64,000 nt of DNA. It comes from Helicobacter fennelliae (lineage in GTDB: Bacteria > Campylobacterota > Campylobacteria > Campylobacterales > Helicobacteraceae). Positions 9,812-18,874 of this stretch are shown piece by piece (within the stretch, counting starts at the first letter, position 1; every line of letters starts with the position of its first letter). The notes under the pieces were generated by a model that had not been told where the DNA came from, did not search any database, and saw only the letters and a program-made list of their open reading frames with translations. The stretch lies in assembly GCF_900451005.1 (NCBI RefSeq), contig NZ_UGIB01000001.1, positions 434,001-498,000 of the forward strand. The letters run 5' to 3'. The translations under genes and the position numbers were made by a program.

Positions 9812-10801
9812 TTATCTTTTTGAGGCACTAAGCGCATACACAAGATTGCGTAGCTCAAAAATATCATCATTTGGTGCTTGAATGCCATGTGGCAAATTGC
9901 TTGGCATAAAAACCTCACCATTACAACCATACCCATCAAACTTGCTAACTTTTAGCGTGCCAAGAACGATGTTCTCTCTTGCTCCTTCCCAAACTTGAGC
10001 AGTGTCTTTAATCTTATCGTTTTTATTTGGCACAACAAGTGTTAAATCAAACTCCACAGGAGCTTTTGATAACGCTTTTTTGAATGCAGATTCTAAAAAT
10101 TCATCATTTAGCCCATCTAATTCCTCTTTGCTTAAACCCTTTATGCCAGCCTTTGGGATAAAGCTAAAGCGCGCCAAAAGCAAATCTCCATTTGATTGTA
10201 AAAACCCAAATGTATGCACGCTATGATATGCGCTATTTGCGAAGCTAGGTGTAATTGGCAGAGATTGGACTTCTTTGGCAAAGTTTGCAAACGAGCGCAC
10301 TTTTGCCCGTTGTTTATCTGCCTCATCTTGCGTGATTTTACCCTCTTTTTGTTGCACTTGTAATCGCATAAACTGCTTAAACTCACTTGCATTGGTAGCA
10401 AAATTTATCCTCGCATTTGTCATTGCCATTTCCCAACTATCATTTTTGCCCTGTATTTTTAGTGCTAAGGAGCGATTTTTTGATTTATCGCTTTGTTTTA
10501 GATTCCCACCTGCTAGAGAAAATCGCACTTTCACCTTGCTTTTATTATGCAAAAGCGGGATAGCAAAGTCCTTTGCCACTTCTTTATTAGGGATAAACTC
10601 TCCAATAGCGCAAAAACCCTTAGCGTGATTGATTTTTTTATGTGGATTTGCCTCCTCTGCATTAAGTGTGTAAAAATACTCTACAATCTCTTGTGCATCA
10701 TCTAGCACATCTGCTCTTAGCACACCAACAAATCCCAAAAACACCACAACAAGCACTTTTAGCCCATTCCAAACAAAAGTTTGTGAAATTCTTTTTTGCA
10801 T
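9812..10801 (-). CDS. Exported catalase-family (SrpA/HP0485-like) haem protein
   Basis: Small catalase-related peroxidase with a signal peptide. ATG 10801 is preferred (329 residues) because AAGGAAG precedes it; a longer frame reaches 10909 without an RBS. Residues 1-31 form a signal sequence (basic MQKR, hydrophobic core, cleavage near LRADV). The distal His lies in KINHAKGFCAIGEF, and the proximal Tyr is in LRNLVYALSASKR at the C-terminus. It lacks the C-terminal helical domain of full catalases, as is usual for this family. It probably acts in the periplasm on peroxide or a peroxide-dependent substrate. The cytosolic catalase is at 1-1320. Confidence 0.9.
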   Translation of the reverse strand: MQKRISQTFVWNGLKVLVVVFLGFVGVLRADVLDDAQEIVEYFYTLNAEEANPHKKINHAKGFCAIGEFIPNKEVAKDFAIPLLHNKSKVKVRFSLAGGNLKQSDKSKNRSLALKIQGKNDSWEMAMTNARINFATNASEFKQFMRLQVQQKEGKITQDEADKQRAKVRSFANFAKEVQSLPITPSFANSAYHSVHTFGFLQSNGDLLLARFSFIPKAGIKGLSKEELDGLNDEFLESAFKKALSKAPVEFDLTLVVPNKNDKIKDTAQVWEGARENIVLGTLKVSKFDGYGCNGEVFMPSNLPHGIQAPNDDIFELRNLVYALSASKR

Positions 10802-10882
10802 TCTTACTTCCTTACAATAATTTCTAACCCAAACATTGTAGCATAAAACTTTCTTTAGAGAATCTTCGCACCCTTTGATAGC

Positions 10883-11086
10883 ATGTTTGTTATACTCTTC
10901 GTATCGCAAAGCATTTCACGCTTTATAGAATCTAATCCTAGCATTAAGATTCTAGCCCTTGCGTTTTTAATCCTTGTTGGTGTTACGCTTGTAGCAGATA
11001 GTATACACTTCCATATACCAAAGGGCTATATTTATTTTGCTATTGCCTTTTCTAATGTGTGTGCGAGCTTTTGTGTAAAGACTTAA
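10883..11086 (+). pseudogene. TerC-family membrane protein, C-terminal remnant
   Basis: The 67-residue frame reads like the last transmembrane segment of TerC-family proteins: SRFIESNPSIKILALAFLI then VADSIHFHIPKGYIYFAIAF, matching the family's end (HFHIPKGYIYFA). The several upstream transmembrane segments are missing; sequence immediately upstream belongs to the 5' region of the divergent catalase-like gene. It is therefore a truncated leftover of a deletion or rearrangement. Family assignment is from memory of the motif. Confidence 0.7.
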
Positions 11087-11300
11087 AAACACTCTTGGAT
11101 AGTTTATTGATATAAATAAACTCAAACTCTAAATCAATACCAAAATACACAAAAAAGCTTTTTTATATAAAGCTTATGATGGCTTAATTTTGGCGATTTC
11201 TTCGGTAAAATAAAAATGCCACGACACAATATCTCAAAGGCAAACACCTTCTCCACACCGCCCGAGCTTTACGAGAGTTTTAATGCAACTAAAATTTTAC

Positions 11301-12398
11301 TTAATCCTCCAATGAAGCAAAAATCTCTAATGCCCGTGCTATCGCCTTATCCATATCATAATATTTATATTCTCCCAAACGCCCTATGAAATATGTATTT
11401 TTTAGCTCTTTTGCCTTGGTAGCGTATCGTTCATAGATTTGCGCGCTTTGTGTAGTCGGCACAGGATAGTAACGTTCATCGCCTAGATTCCAAGATTTTG
11501 GATACTCATAAGTGATGATTGTATGTGGGGATTTTGTATCAAGGAAATATTTATGCTCGATAATGCGCGTAAAATCGTAATTATTTGGATAATTTATCAC
11601 GCTATTTTGCCCAAAATATTCGCGCTCAATCTCCAAAGTCTGCAAAATAAGGCTTCTATAAGGCAACTCACCAAAGCAATAATCAAAATATTCATCAATC
11701 GCTCCACTATAAAAAATCCTATCAAATTTACTCACATCGATGCTTTTAAATTCACATTCAAGCTCAAGTGTGATGAGTGGATTGTCTATCATTTTTTCAA
11801 ACATCGCGCTATATCCATTCTGTGGAATTCCTTGATAGGTGTCATTTGGAAAATATCTATCATCTTTACTAAGCACGATTGGCACGCGCAAAAACACACT
11901 AGAATCTAGCTCTTGTGGCGTGCATTGCCATTGCTTAAGTGTGTAGTGCAAAAATATATTTTCATAGATAAAATCCGCAATCATTTTGCAATTTTTATGC
12001 TTAGCAAGCTCCAAAATACTTACTTTCGCGCCAAATCCAAAATGCTGCAAAAGCGTAGATTCTGTGTCTTTTGCGAGCGAATGCGGAAAAATCATATAAA
12101 GCGAATTGAGATTAAAAGGAATAGGAATAAGCTTGCCAGAGACTAGCCCTATGACTTTATGCATATATGGATAAAACAATGTAAAATTTTTTAAGTAATC
12201 CCATACGATTTTATTTTGGGTGTGAAAAATATGTGCTCCATAAGTATGCACGAGGATTCCATTGTGATTTTTATCTACACAATTCCCGCCGATGCTCTTG
12301 CGTCTATCAATGAGTATTACTTCTTCTTTTTTGACATTTGCAAGCCGCTCTGCTAGCACTAGCCCGCTAAGCCCAGCTCCAACGATAAGATTTTTCAT
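11301..12398 (-). CDS. glf: UDP-galactopyranose mutase
   Basis: FAD enzyme that interconverts UDP-galactopyranose and UDP-galactofuranose, supplying Galf for surface glycans. The 365 residues match the family. The N-terminal dinucleotide fold is clear (VGAGLSGLVLAERLA at about 6-20, then ILIDRR). Other family signatures are GGNCVDK, YGAHIFHT and the C-terminal YYPVPT and FIGRLGEYKYYDMD. AAAAAAAGG precedes the ATG. It is the last gene of the minus-strand polysaccharide cluster, beside the DUF4422 transferase, suggesting that the surface polysaccharide contains galactofuranose. Confidence 0.96.
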   Translation of the reverse strand: MKNLIVGAGLSGLVLAERLANVKKEEVILIDRRKSIGGNCVDKNHNGILVHTYGAHIFHTQNKIVWDYLKNFTLFYPYMHKVIGLVSGKLIPIPFNLNSLYMIFPHSLAKDTESTLLQHFGFGAKVSILELAKHKNCKMIADFIYENIFLHYTLKQWQCTPQELDSSVFLRVPIVLSKDDRYFPNDTYQGIPQNGYSAMFEKMIDNPLITLELECEFKSIDVSKFDRIFYSGAIDEYFDYCFGELPYRSLILQTLEIEREYFGQNSVINYPNNYDFTRIIEHKYFLDTKSPHTIITYEYPKSWNLGDERYYPVPTTQSAQIYERYATKAKELKNTYFIGRLGEYKYYDMDKAIARALEIFASLED

Positions 12399-12524
12399 TG
12401 TATTTTCCTTTTTTTGATTCTTAGCCTTAAAAAATAAGTTCGCTTAAAGCCATTTTCAATGCTACTTCCAAACCATCTATGGATAGGCTGGCTAATCTCC
12501 CAGTGATTTTTTGTTTGTAGCTCT

Positions 12525-12600
12525 AAATCGGACGCAAAATCTCATTACCAATGATAAGAGGAATGGCTTTGTGGTAGCATACAAGGATATTGACTTTTGG
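12525..12600 (-). pseudogene. Duplicated 5' end of the DUF4422 gene (76-bp remnant)
   Basis: This stretch matches 13585-13660, the beginning of the DUF4422 gene, with one mismatch. The match ends exactly where the ATG of the intact gene would begin, so the copy has no start codon; the other side dissolves into unrelated sequence. It is the scar of a lost tandem paralogue or of a recombination between two such genes. Confidence 0.8.
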
Positions 12601-12634
12601 TTTAGTTGTTTTGCTCAATTATTGTCCTTTGTTT

Positions 12635-13663
12635 TTAAAGCTTTGATTTCCATACGCGGACTCCAAAAAGAAAAAGTCGTTTATATGCACTATCATATTC
12701 AAATCCAAATTTTGGTCTATATTTAGGTGTGAAAATAATAGGCGCATAGGTAATCTTTAGTTGTGGTAAAGCTTGCGCTTTGTAATTTACCCATATATTC
12801 AATAATCTCTCTGCCAAAAATCCAAAAACTCTTGCTGCGTGTGTGTCATAGCTTTTATAATCTATCTTATCCTGCACTCCAAATAGCACATCAAAAATCC
12901 ATTCGCAATATTCAAAATATAGCTCTTTTTTCATGATAAACATATTAGCTATGCTCCATCTTACTGGTTTCGTATAAAGAGTTTTTTGCATAGATTCTCG
13001 CATTTGTGGGTAATGCTCGTTTATGTGGTTTATACATACATCAAGATCTCTGATATTATGCGCGTTTTTATAGTGCTCGTATATACACATATTTTCATAA
13101 TCGAGATTGTTTTTAGAATCTATATGATGATCTTTATATCGCGCCGATACGATTATGTCGTATTTGGATATTGTTTGGGTGGCAAGCTGTGGCTCAAGTC
13201 CAAATTGTTGCTCTATTTTTTTAAAGCTCATTAATGGAATGGTTATAGGCTCATTTTTGTAATTTTTCTCATCAAATTTCAAATCAAACACCCTTCGATA
13301 ATGAAACAATCCATAATAATCAGAATCTAGATTTTTCCACGCCCAATACATCGCAGTAAGTTCGCAAAAGTAAGGGTTAAGTGTGGAGATATTTGGGCAA
13401 GTAGGGCTTTGAGGAGATTGAAAAGAGTGTATAGATGAGGTTAGATTCTGGTTGTTTTGGGTATTTGTAGATATGGGGCTATCATCTCGCCATAGTGTTA
13501 CGCTAGACTTGCCTACTTTTTGCTTGTCGCATAGGGATTGGAGTTTAGAGATAATTTTTGGATTTGCATTGCTTGCACCTAAAAAAATCGGACGCAAAAT
13601 CTCATTACCAATGATAAGAGGAATGGCTTTGTGATAGCATACAAGGATATTGACTTTTGGCAT
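12635..13663 (-). CDS. DUF4422 glycosyltransferase
   Basis: Putative sugar transferase of the DUF4422 family, common in capsule, LPS and O-antigen loci and often found beside glf. ATG 13663 is chosen because GGAG lies at the right distance; the ATG four codons earlier has none (342 residues). The N-terminus PKVNILVCYHK is a Rossmann-like start, and ELTAMYWAWKN followed by YYGLFHYRR is the family signature. The loop around residues 55-80 (SPISTNTQNNQN and following) is low complexity. A Galf-transferase role is inferred from neighbouring glf. Confidence 0.85.
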   Translation of the reverse strand: MPKVNILVCYHKAIPLIIGNEILRPIFLGASNANPKIISKLQSLCDKQKVGKSSVTLWRDDSPISTNTQNNQNLTSSIHSFQSPQSPTCPNISTLNPYFCELTAMYWAWKNLDSDYYGLFHYRRVFDLKFDEKNYKNEPITIPLMSFKKIEQQFGLEPQLATQTISKYDIIVSARYKDHHIDSKNNLDYENMCIYEHYKNAHNIRDLDVCINHINEHYPQMRESMQKTLYTKPVRWSIANMFIMKKELYFEYCEWIFDVLFGVQDKIDYKSYDTHAARVFGFLAERLLNIWVNYKAQALPQLKITYAPIIFTPKYRPKFGFEYDSAYKRLFLFGVRVWKSKL

Positions 13664-13724
13664 TATAGACTCCATAGAAATAATGCGTGATTATAGCAGA
13701 TTTTGCTAAGAGTAGAATTAAGGC

Positions 13725-16244
13725 TTAGGTTTGAAATAATTGCAAAAAAAGTGCTTCCCATTGTGCTATCACGGCTTCTTGTGAGAAGTGCTCTTTTATC
13801 CGCTTATGTGCGTTTGCTCCTATTTTTGCGCGGAGTTTTTCATTTTGCATTAGGATTTGGAGTTGTTTAATGAATTGTTTTTTATCATTATCTTTGATAA
13901 GAAATCCACTGACATTGTTTTGAATAATATCTCTTGGACCAGTAGCGACATCATAAGCTATGCTTGGAAGCCCATAAGACATGGATTCTAAAAGCACCAT
14001 AGGAAGTCCCTCAAATCTACTTGTCATCACATAGATAGAGGCATTAAGATATTCTTTTTGGACATCGTTTGTAAATGGATAAAATTTGATAAAATCCTGC
14101 ATTCCAAACTCTTGCACCCTTTGGATATATTGCTGCTTGAAGTGCCCATCACCCACTATTGCAAGCTCCCACTGTGGATATTGTTTGGCTATTGTGGCAT
14201 AAAGCTCTATAAGCCGATCAAATCCTTTTTGAGTCTCTATCCGCCCTACGCTTAGGATTCTTTTTTGAGAATAATCTGTCAAAACATCTGGAATCTGTGG
14301 CAAAAAATTTGGAATCACAACTACATGAGTGCAAACGCGTTTATACAGCTCAATCTCCATTGTTGATAAAACCACAAGCACATCATAAAATCTTACTTTA
14401 GCAAAAAAGAATATCCTTTTATACCAAGGTTTGCGAAATTTATAAAACGACCAATCAAACATCAAATGAAAAAATCGAATATAGCGAGTGTTTGATTTTT
14501 TGATATAAGGATAAAAATAAGTGTAGTTTGAGATAAGGATATTTTTCCCTTTTGACTCAAGCAAAGCATTTATTTTAAGATTAAATTTGATTCTAGAGAG
14601 AAGGTTTGTATGTTTCTCATACGAGGGATCATTGCTTAAAAAAATGATTCTGACGCGATTATCAATTACAAATGGAATCTCTGCATTACTTTTGCAATAG
14701 TTAATAATACTTACTTGATAACCCCTTGAAGCAAAGGCATTTGCCATATTTGCTACGACTCGCTCTGTCCCACCGATAGTTGTCATATCATGAAATGTGA
14801 GATAGATATGTGGTTTTTGAGTAAATGTGATATATTTCTTTGGTCTGTAGGCAAGCAAAATCCCAAAAAGCAAAAATAAATAGAGATTATTCCACCTCCA
14901 AACAAGGCAATCAGTAAGCATAGCCACACTTAAAGTGATAAGAAAAATACTAAGTCCAAAATAAAGAAGTGATTTGAGATCTTGTGGTCTCTTATATGCG
15001 GATTTGTGGCTAAGGTTTGTTAGAGGTATAAGCAAATATATACAAAAAAGCCCTATGGCTACAAATCCAATAATTCCAAGCTCAAAGAGAAGTGAGAGGA
15101 TTTGATTATGAGGATGCCAATATCCTTCTAGAAGCAAAGGAGGAATACTTAATACATATGGGTGATTGAGAGAATCTCTTGGAAATACAGCTTGGATATT
15201 TTTATAATACTCCAAAAACCCAAAGCCATTTGGGCGAAATGGATTCTGTGCTATGGCAAGGAGAGTGGATTTATTCATAGCGATACGATTAAGCGAGCTT
15301 GACTCCCAGCTAAGATTAGGATCAGGCTTTTTGCCTGAATAATTTGAGCAAGTTACAAAAGTTCCAAAGCAGAGTTTATCAAATCTTCCCATTTCAGCGG
15401 GCGCATAGCTCCACACAAGGCTAAAATTATCAACCATTTTTTTGAAATTATATCGATCATCCCATTTGGCACTTAGATGATAAATACCACCTCCAAATAC
15501 ACATAAAAGCACGATTAAAGAAGCGAGAAGTTTGATTCTGTGTCTAAAGTGCAAGATAAAAAATGGAGCTATCAATGCGACAAGTGCAGCAATAAAAGTG
15601 CCTCGAGAATTATTTGCACAAATCCCAAGAATAGAGATTATGCATAATATTATCCCTAGAATCTTAAAACCTTTTAGTTTTGTAGTAAATTTATCACCCC
15701 AAACAAATGCAAGCGACAAAGAAAACGTCAAAAGAAGCACAAAGCTATATACAAGCTCTTGAGGATTGCCAAATCCAGTCGCACGATAGCCTAAATGCCC
15801 ACCACCATTGACAAACCAGCTATAAATCGTCGCTAATGGCTGTATAAATATCCCGATACAAAGGAATGTAAAAAAGATTTTAAATCCTTTGCTATCAAGT
15901 CGCTTCATAATCAAATATGCCACAATCATAAAAAGTGATGGCTCAAGTAGATAGTGGCGGATATTGTCTTTTGTCGCTTTCACATCATACGCCCAATGCA
16001 AAGAAATATATGCCATAATAATCACCACAATCACACAAGCCAAAGGAAACCAAATCGCTTTAAATTCTCTAAAATCTATATCTTTGATATGCGAGATAAG
16101 AAACAATCCTAAGGCGATATAGAGCATTTGTATAAGTGGCTTGAGTGAAATATAACTCAACGAAAGAGGCAAGAGGGCAATGCAGCAAGCAAGTAGCACA
16201 GCACTTATAATAAGGCAATAATATTTGGCTTTAGATACATTCAT
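13725..16244 (-). CDS. Fusion: O-antigen ligase/polymerase domain plus GT4 glycosyltransferase
   Basis: An 839-residue membrane protein combining two activities. Residues 1 to about 470 contain about 11-12 hydrophobic segments with the Wzy/WaaL-type periplasmic loop (ATGFGNPQE, NNSRGTFIA, WHPHNQILSLLFELG); the His in the last motif is typical of ligases. Residues about 475-839 are a GT-B family 4 transferase: HDMTTIGGTERVVANMA at its start, SVGRIETQKGFDRL, and FEGLPMVLLESMSYGLP near the donor site. The ATG overlaps the preceding GT2 stop (ATGA) and has AGGAGA upstream. The ligase half resembles the separate ligase at 18867-20285, so it is probably a duplicated copy fused to a downstream transferase. 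Confidence 0.88.
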   Translation of the reverse strand: MNVSKAKYYCLIISAVLLACCIALLPLSLSYISLKPLIQMLYIALGLFLISHIKDIDFREFKAIWFPLACVIVVIIMAYISLHWAYDVKATKDNIRHYLLEPSLFMIVAYLIMKRLDSKGFKIFFTFLCIGIFIQPLATIYSWFVNGGGHLGYRATGFGNPQELVYSFVLLLTFSLSLAFVWGDKFTTKLKGFKILGIILCIISILGICANNSRGTFIAALVALIAPFFILHFRHRIKLLASLIVLLCVFGGGIYHLSAKWDDRYNFKKMVDNFSLVWSYAPAEMGRFDKLCFGTFVTCSNYSGKKPDPNLSWESSSLNRIAMNKSTLLAIAQNPFRPNGFGFLEYYKNIQAVFPRDSLNHPYVLSIPPLLLEGYWHPHNQILSLLFELGIIGFVAIGLFCIYLLIPLTNLSHKSAYKRPQDLKSLLYFGLSIFLITLSVAMLTDCLVWRWNNLYLFLLFGILLAYRPKKYITFTQKPHIYLTFHDMTTIGGTERVVANMANAFASRGYQVSIINYCKSNAEIPFVIDNRVRIIFLSNDPSYEKHTNLLSRIKFNLKINALLESKGKNILISNYTYFYPYIKKSNTRYIRFFHLMFDWSFYKFRKPWYKRIFFFAKVRFYDVLVVLSTMEIELYKRVCTHVVVIPNFLPQIPDVLTDYSQKRILSVGRIETQKGFDRLIELYATIAKQYPQWELAIVGDGHFKQQYIQRVQEFGMQDFIKFYPFTNDVQKEYLNASIYVMTSRFEGLPMVLLESMSYGLPSIAYDVATGPRDIIQNNVSGFLIKDNDKKQFIKQLQILMQNEKLRAKIGANAHKRIKEHFSQEAVIAQWEALFLQLFQT

Positions 16245-17572
16245 AACGATCTCCTAGAGTGCAGATAAGCCGGATAAGAAAGATGAGAAAATAGAGGGGA
16301 CAAAAAAGCAGAAATATGCAATATGATAAATGATTTATGTCGGAGTGATTGGTTAGTATAAAAAGGCAAAAAATATGCAAAATAAAAAGATGTATGTAAA
16401 TGCTTGCGTGAGAAAAATGCAAAAAATGAAGTCAGAAAATAAAAAAACCCAGAATCTAGAGTGTCTAGAGTATTATGAGAAGCAAAAAAGCCAAGTCTTG
16501 CAAGACTAGATTCTAGTCTCGCCCCCCCCCCATTGGCATTAGAGGCTATTTTTTCATACAATGTATAACCAAAAAGTCGGATTATATTGTAGTTTTTGTG
16601 AAAAAGCCTGATACGGAAAAATCGCTTGAATATGTTTGTATTTAGAGTGAGTCGTTTGTATAGAAATGAATCCATATCAACTGCCTCCATAAAAGCACGC
16701 ATAATATGATTTTTAGCAATGACAGCAGAGGGAATTTTTAGTTCTTTAATAAGATTTTTGGCTGTATGAAAATATTCTTGTTTATTGATTTCAAATCCAC
16801 TAAAAGTATAAATAAGCTTAAATGGCAAGCCGTATTTATATAGAAAATCATAATGTTGATACCATTGATAAATTGATTTAAAAGTATCTAATGGTTCAAG
16901 TGGAATTTTTTGACTTTGCTGGATATAACCTATTGTAGAATCTTGTCTTTGACGATAATGATAAATACTACCTTGATAAAAAATAATATATGGCGCAAAA
17001 CAAATATAACGATACAAAAAATCAGAATCTTCGGCATTAGAGCGTCCTATCGGAAAACGAATAGAATATTTTTGGATAATTTTGTATTTAAAAAGAGAAT
17101 TTGTTACATAAAAAGAAAGATTATCTATAGAGCATGGATTTAGTTTAAAAGAACCATTTTTTTTGGGATAAAAACTTGTAGTAATTCTTTCTTGAATTTT
17201 TGTATTAAAAAGCACCCTATTTGTATTAATTGCTGTATTCTGTTTATCAGATTTTCTCACCAACTCCTCAATATATCCCAAATCAATCCAATCATCAGAA
17301 TCTAAAAAATAAATATATTCTCCATTTACATAATCTAAGCCTTTATTTCTAGCAACACTTTGCCCTTGATTTTCTTGCTCAAAGTATCGTATCCTTTTGT
17401 CTTGAGAAGCATATTCTTTAGCTATATCTCCACTTTTATCAGTGCTTCCATCATTGATGAGGAGAATCTCTAGATTCTGATAGCTTTGATATATCACAGA
17501 ATCTAGGCATTCTTTGAGATATAGCTCTACATTATAGATTGGGATTATGACAGAGACTAGGGGATTAGGCAT
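16241..17572 (-). CDS. GT2 glycosyltransferase with phase-variable C-terminal tail
   Basis: Family 2 (GT-A) transferase: VSVIIPIYNVELYLKECLDS (about 6-25), NDGSTD and the metal-binding DSDDW (about 95-99). The first 105 residues are identical, also in DNA, to the GT2 at 17798-18874; the remainder differs. The paralogue ends at the equivalent of GYTLYEK here. Just after that point a run of ten G (coding strand) at 16522-16531 opens a tail of about 95 residues of odd, Phe/Ser-rich composition that ends in an ATGA overlap with the next gene. With nine or eleven G the protein would stop within a few codons. The sugar is unknown. Confidence 0.88.
   Translation of the reverse strand: MPNPLVSVIIPIYNVELYLKECLDSVIYQSYQNLEILLINDGSTDKSGDIAKEYASQDKRIRYFEQENQGQSVARNKGLDYVNGEYIYFLDSDDWIDLGYIEELVRKSDKQNTAINTNRVLFNTKIQERITTSFYPKKNGSFKLNPCSIDNLSFYVTNSLFKYKIIQKYSIRFPIGRSNAEDSDFLYRYICFAPYIIFYQGSIYHYRQRQDSTIGYIQQSQKIPLEPLDTFKSIYQWYQHYDFLYKYGLPFKLIYTFSGFEINKQEYFHTAKNLIKELKIPSAVIAKNHIMRAFMEAVDMDSFLYKRLTLNTNIFKRFFRIRLFHKNYNIIRLFGYTLYEKIASNANGGGARLESSLARLGFFASHNTLDTLDSGFFYFLTSFFAFFSRKHLHTSFYFAYFLPFYTNQSLRHKSFIILHISAFLSPLFSHLSYPAYLHSRRSL
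16522..16531. repeat. Homopolymeric C10 tract (G10 on coding strand), contingency locus
   Basis: Ten consecutive C on the plus strand. With 10 the GT2 frame continues to the start of the next gene; with 9 it ends as NGGGRD-stop and with 11 as NGGGGETRI-stop. Such tracts vary by slipped-strand mispairing in Helicobacter and Campylobacter. Confidence 0.85.
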
Positions 17573-17573
17573 T
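17259..17573. repeat. 315-bp direct repeat, copy 1 (GT2 N-terminus)
   Basis: Identical by eye to 18561-18875, covering the start codon and the first 105 codons of both GT2 genes. The repeats flank the antitoxin-like gene and the 3' two-thirds of the second GT2, so homologous recombination could delete or exchange that segment. Confidence 0.92.
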
Positions 17574-17778
17574 AGAATAACTCATATATATCTGTTCTAA
17601 AATCTTCAAAACTTGTATATTTTATAACTTCGCCATTTTGAGCTTGCTTGATAGCTTTGAGGAGTTTTTTGCTTGGCTGTTTTTGGTTGTTTATCATAAG
17701 GTTAGCATTTGTGGGTTTGACTATATCTTTGATAGCTTTTGTCAAATCGCTATTTGCATTTTTTATGACTAGAGTCAT
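17572..17778 (-). CDS. Small antitoxin-like protein, orphan
   Basis: A 68-residue protein with a good RBS (AAGGAG before ATG 17778), so it is likely real. The end NGEVIKYTSFEDFRTDIYE resembles the C-terminal pattern of small RelB/Phd-like antitoxins (Gly-Glu then a short helix), but no toxin gene is adjacent; both neighbours are GT2 genes. The last base of its stop codon is the first base of the next start. I do not recognise a named family. A stray antitoxin or a small regulatory protein carried with the duplicated module are both possible. Confidence 0.55.
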   Translation of the reverse strand: MTLVIKNANSDLTKAIKDIVKPTNANLMINNQKQPSKKLLKAIKQAQNGEVIKYTSFEDFRTDIYELF

Positions 17779-17797
17779 CTTTGCTCCTTATCTACAA

Positions 17798-18874
17798 TCA
17801 TCTTTCGTCCTTGTAAAGTATAACAAATCCAAACAAAATAATCACTTTAAGATTTTTGGAAATCCTGATTCTAAAAAGAGTTTTAAAGGCTTGCTTAAAT
17901 CCTTGATGAAACCCCTTTCTTAAACGATAGGTGAAAAGATTTGGGCTTGTGATAATAAAATAAGTAAGCGGATCGGATTGGAATAGATCTTGAGGGTATT
18001 TACTTAGAACTTCTTTGGCTTTTTTGAAAAATATATTTGCATTGTTAAAGTATGGGTTTGCAAAACAATCTGTATCATCGCGCCCTCGTATGAGAAAAAA
18101 TGGTAAATCATATCGCTGTAAAAGATTATGATTTTCATACCATTTGATAGAGCTTTCAAATAAATCAACGATGTCGATAGGTCTTATGTGGTTTATGCGA
18201 GTTTTGCTGGTGAGTGAATCTGGTCGCTGATGCTGGCGGTAGTGATAAGGTAAGCCATAAATAATTTTTATACTTTTAATCATCGTAATGACACTTAAAG
18301 CAAATAATTCATCTTCACACATTTTGCCATCTAAAAATCGCAAATACAAAGAATCTATCATGGATTTTTTGAAAAGGCGATTCCATACTACACCAATCAC
18401 TTCTTGGTAAATAGTATTAAGATTTTGACGCGTTATGTATATTATTTTGCTTGTATATTGATTTGATTGAGTGATATGCGTCGTGCTTGGTGCTGGGGCT
18501 ATAAATGGTATAAAATGTATATTACACACCAAATCAGAATCCCCCTTCAGGCTCTCTCCAACCAACTCCTCAATATATCCCAAATCAATCCAATCATCAG
18601 AATCTAAAAAATAAATATATTCTCCATTTACATAATCTAAGCCTTTATTTCTAGCAACACTTTGCCCTTGATTTTCTTGCTCAAAGTATCGTATCCTTTT
18701 GTCTTGAGAAGCATATTCTTTAGCTATATCTCCACTTTTATCAGTGCTTCCATCATTGATGAGGAGAATCTCTAGATTCTGATAGCTTTGATATATCACA
18801 GAATCTAGGCATTCTTTGAGATATAGCTCTACATTATAGATTGGGATTATGACAGAGACTAGGGGATTAGGCAT
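17798..18874 (-). CDS. GT2 glycosyltransferase
   Basis: Family 2 GT-A transferase of 358 residues. Residues 1-105 are identical to the neighbouring GT2 at 16241-17572 (VSVIIPIYNVE, NDGSTD, DSDDW). The C-terminal two-thirds, which set acceptor specificity, are only loosely related; shared elements include CEDELFALSVITM and PYHYRQHQ. It ends normally at ILFGFVILYKDER. The start overlaps the stop of the upstream ligase by 8 nt, indicating translational coupling. Sugar unknown. Confidence 0.9.
   Translation of the reverse strand: MPNPLVSVIIPIYNVELYLKECLDSVIYQSYQNLEILLINDGSTDKSGDIAKEYASQDKRIRYFEQENQGQSVARNKGLDYVNGEYIYFLDSDDWIDLGYIEELVGESLKGDSDLVCNIHFIPFIAPAPSTTHITQSNQYTSKIIYITRQNLNTIYQEVIGVVWNRLFKKSMIDSLYLRFLDGKMCEDELFALSVITMIKSIKIIYGLPYHYRQHQRPDSLTSKTRINHIRPIDIVDLFESSIKWYENHNLLQRYDLPFFLIRGRDDTDCFANPYFNNANIFFKKAKEVLSKYPQDLFQSDPLTYFIITSPNLFTYRLRKGFHQGFKQAFKTLFRIRISKNLKVIILFGFVILYKDER

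Noticed and set aside
11216-11300. Short frame starting MPRHNISKANTFSTPPELYE before the end of glf
   Set aside because: It looks protein-like for about 30 codons but then runs antisense into glf; it could be a remnant, but I cannot name a family.
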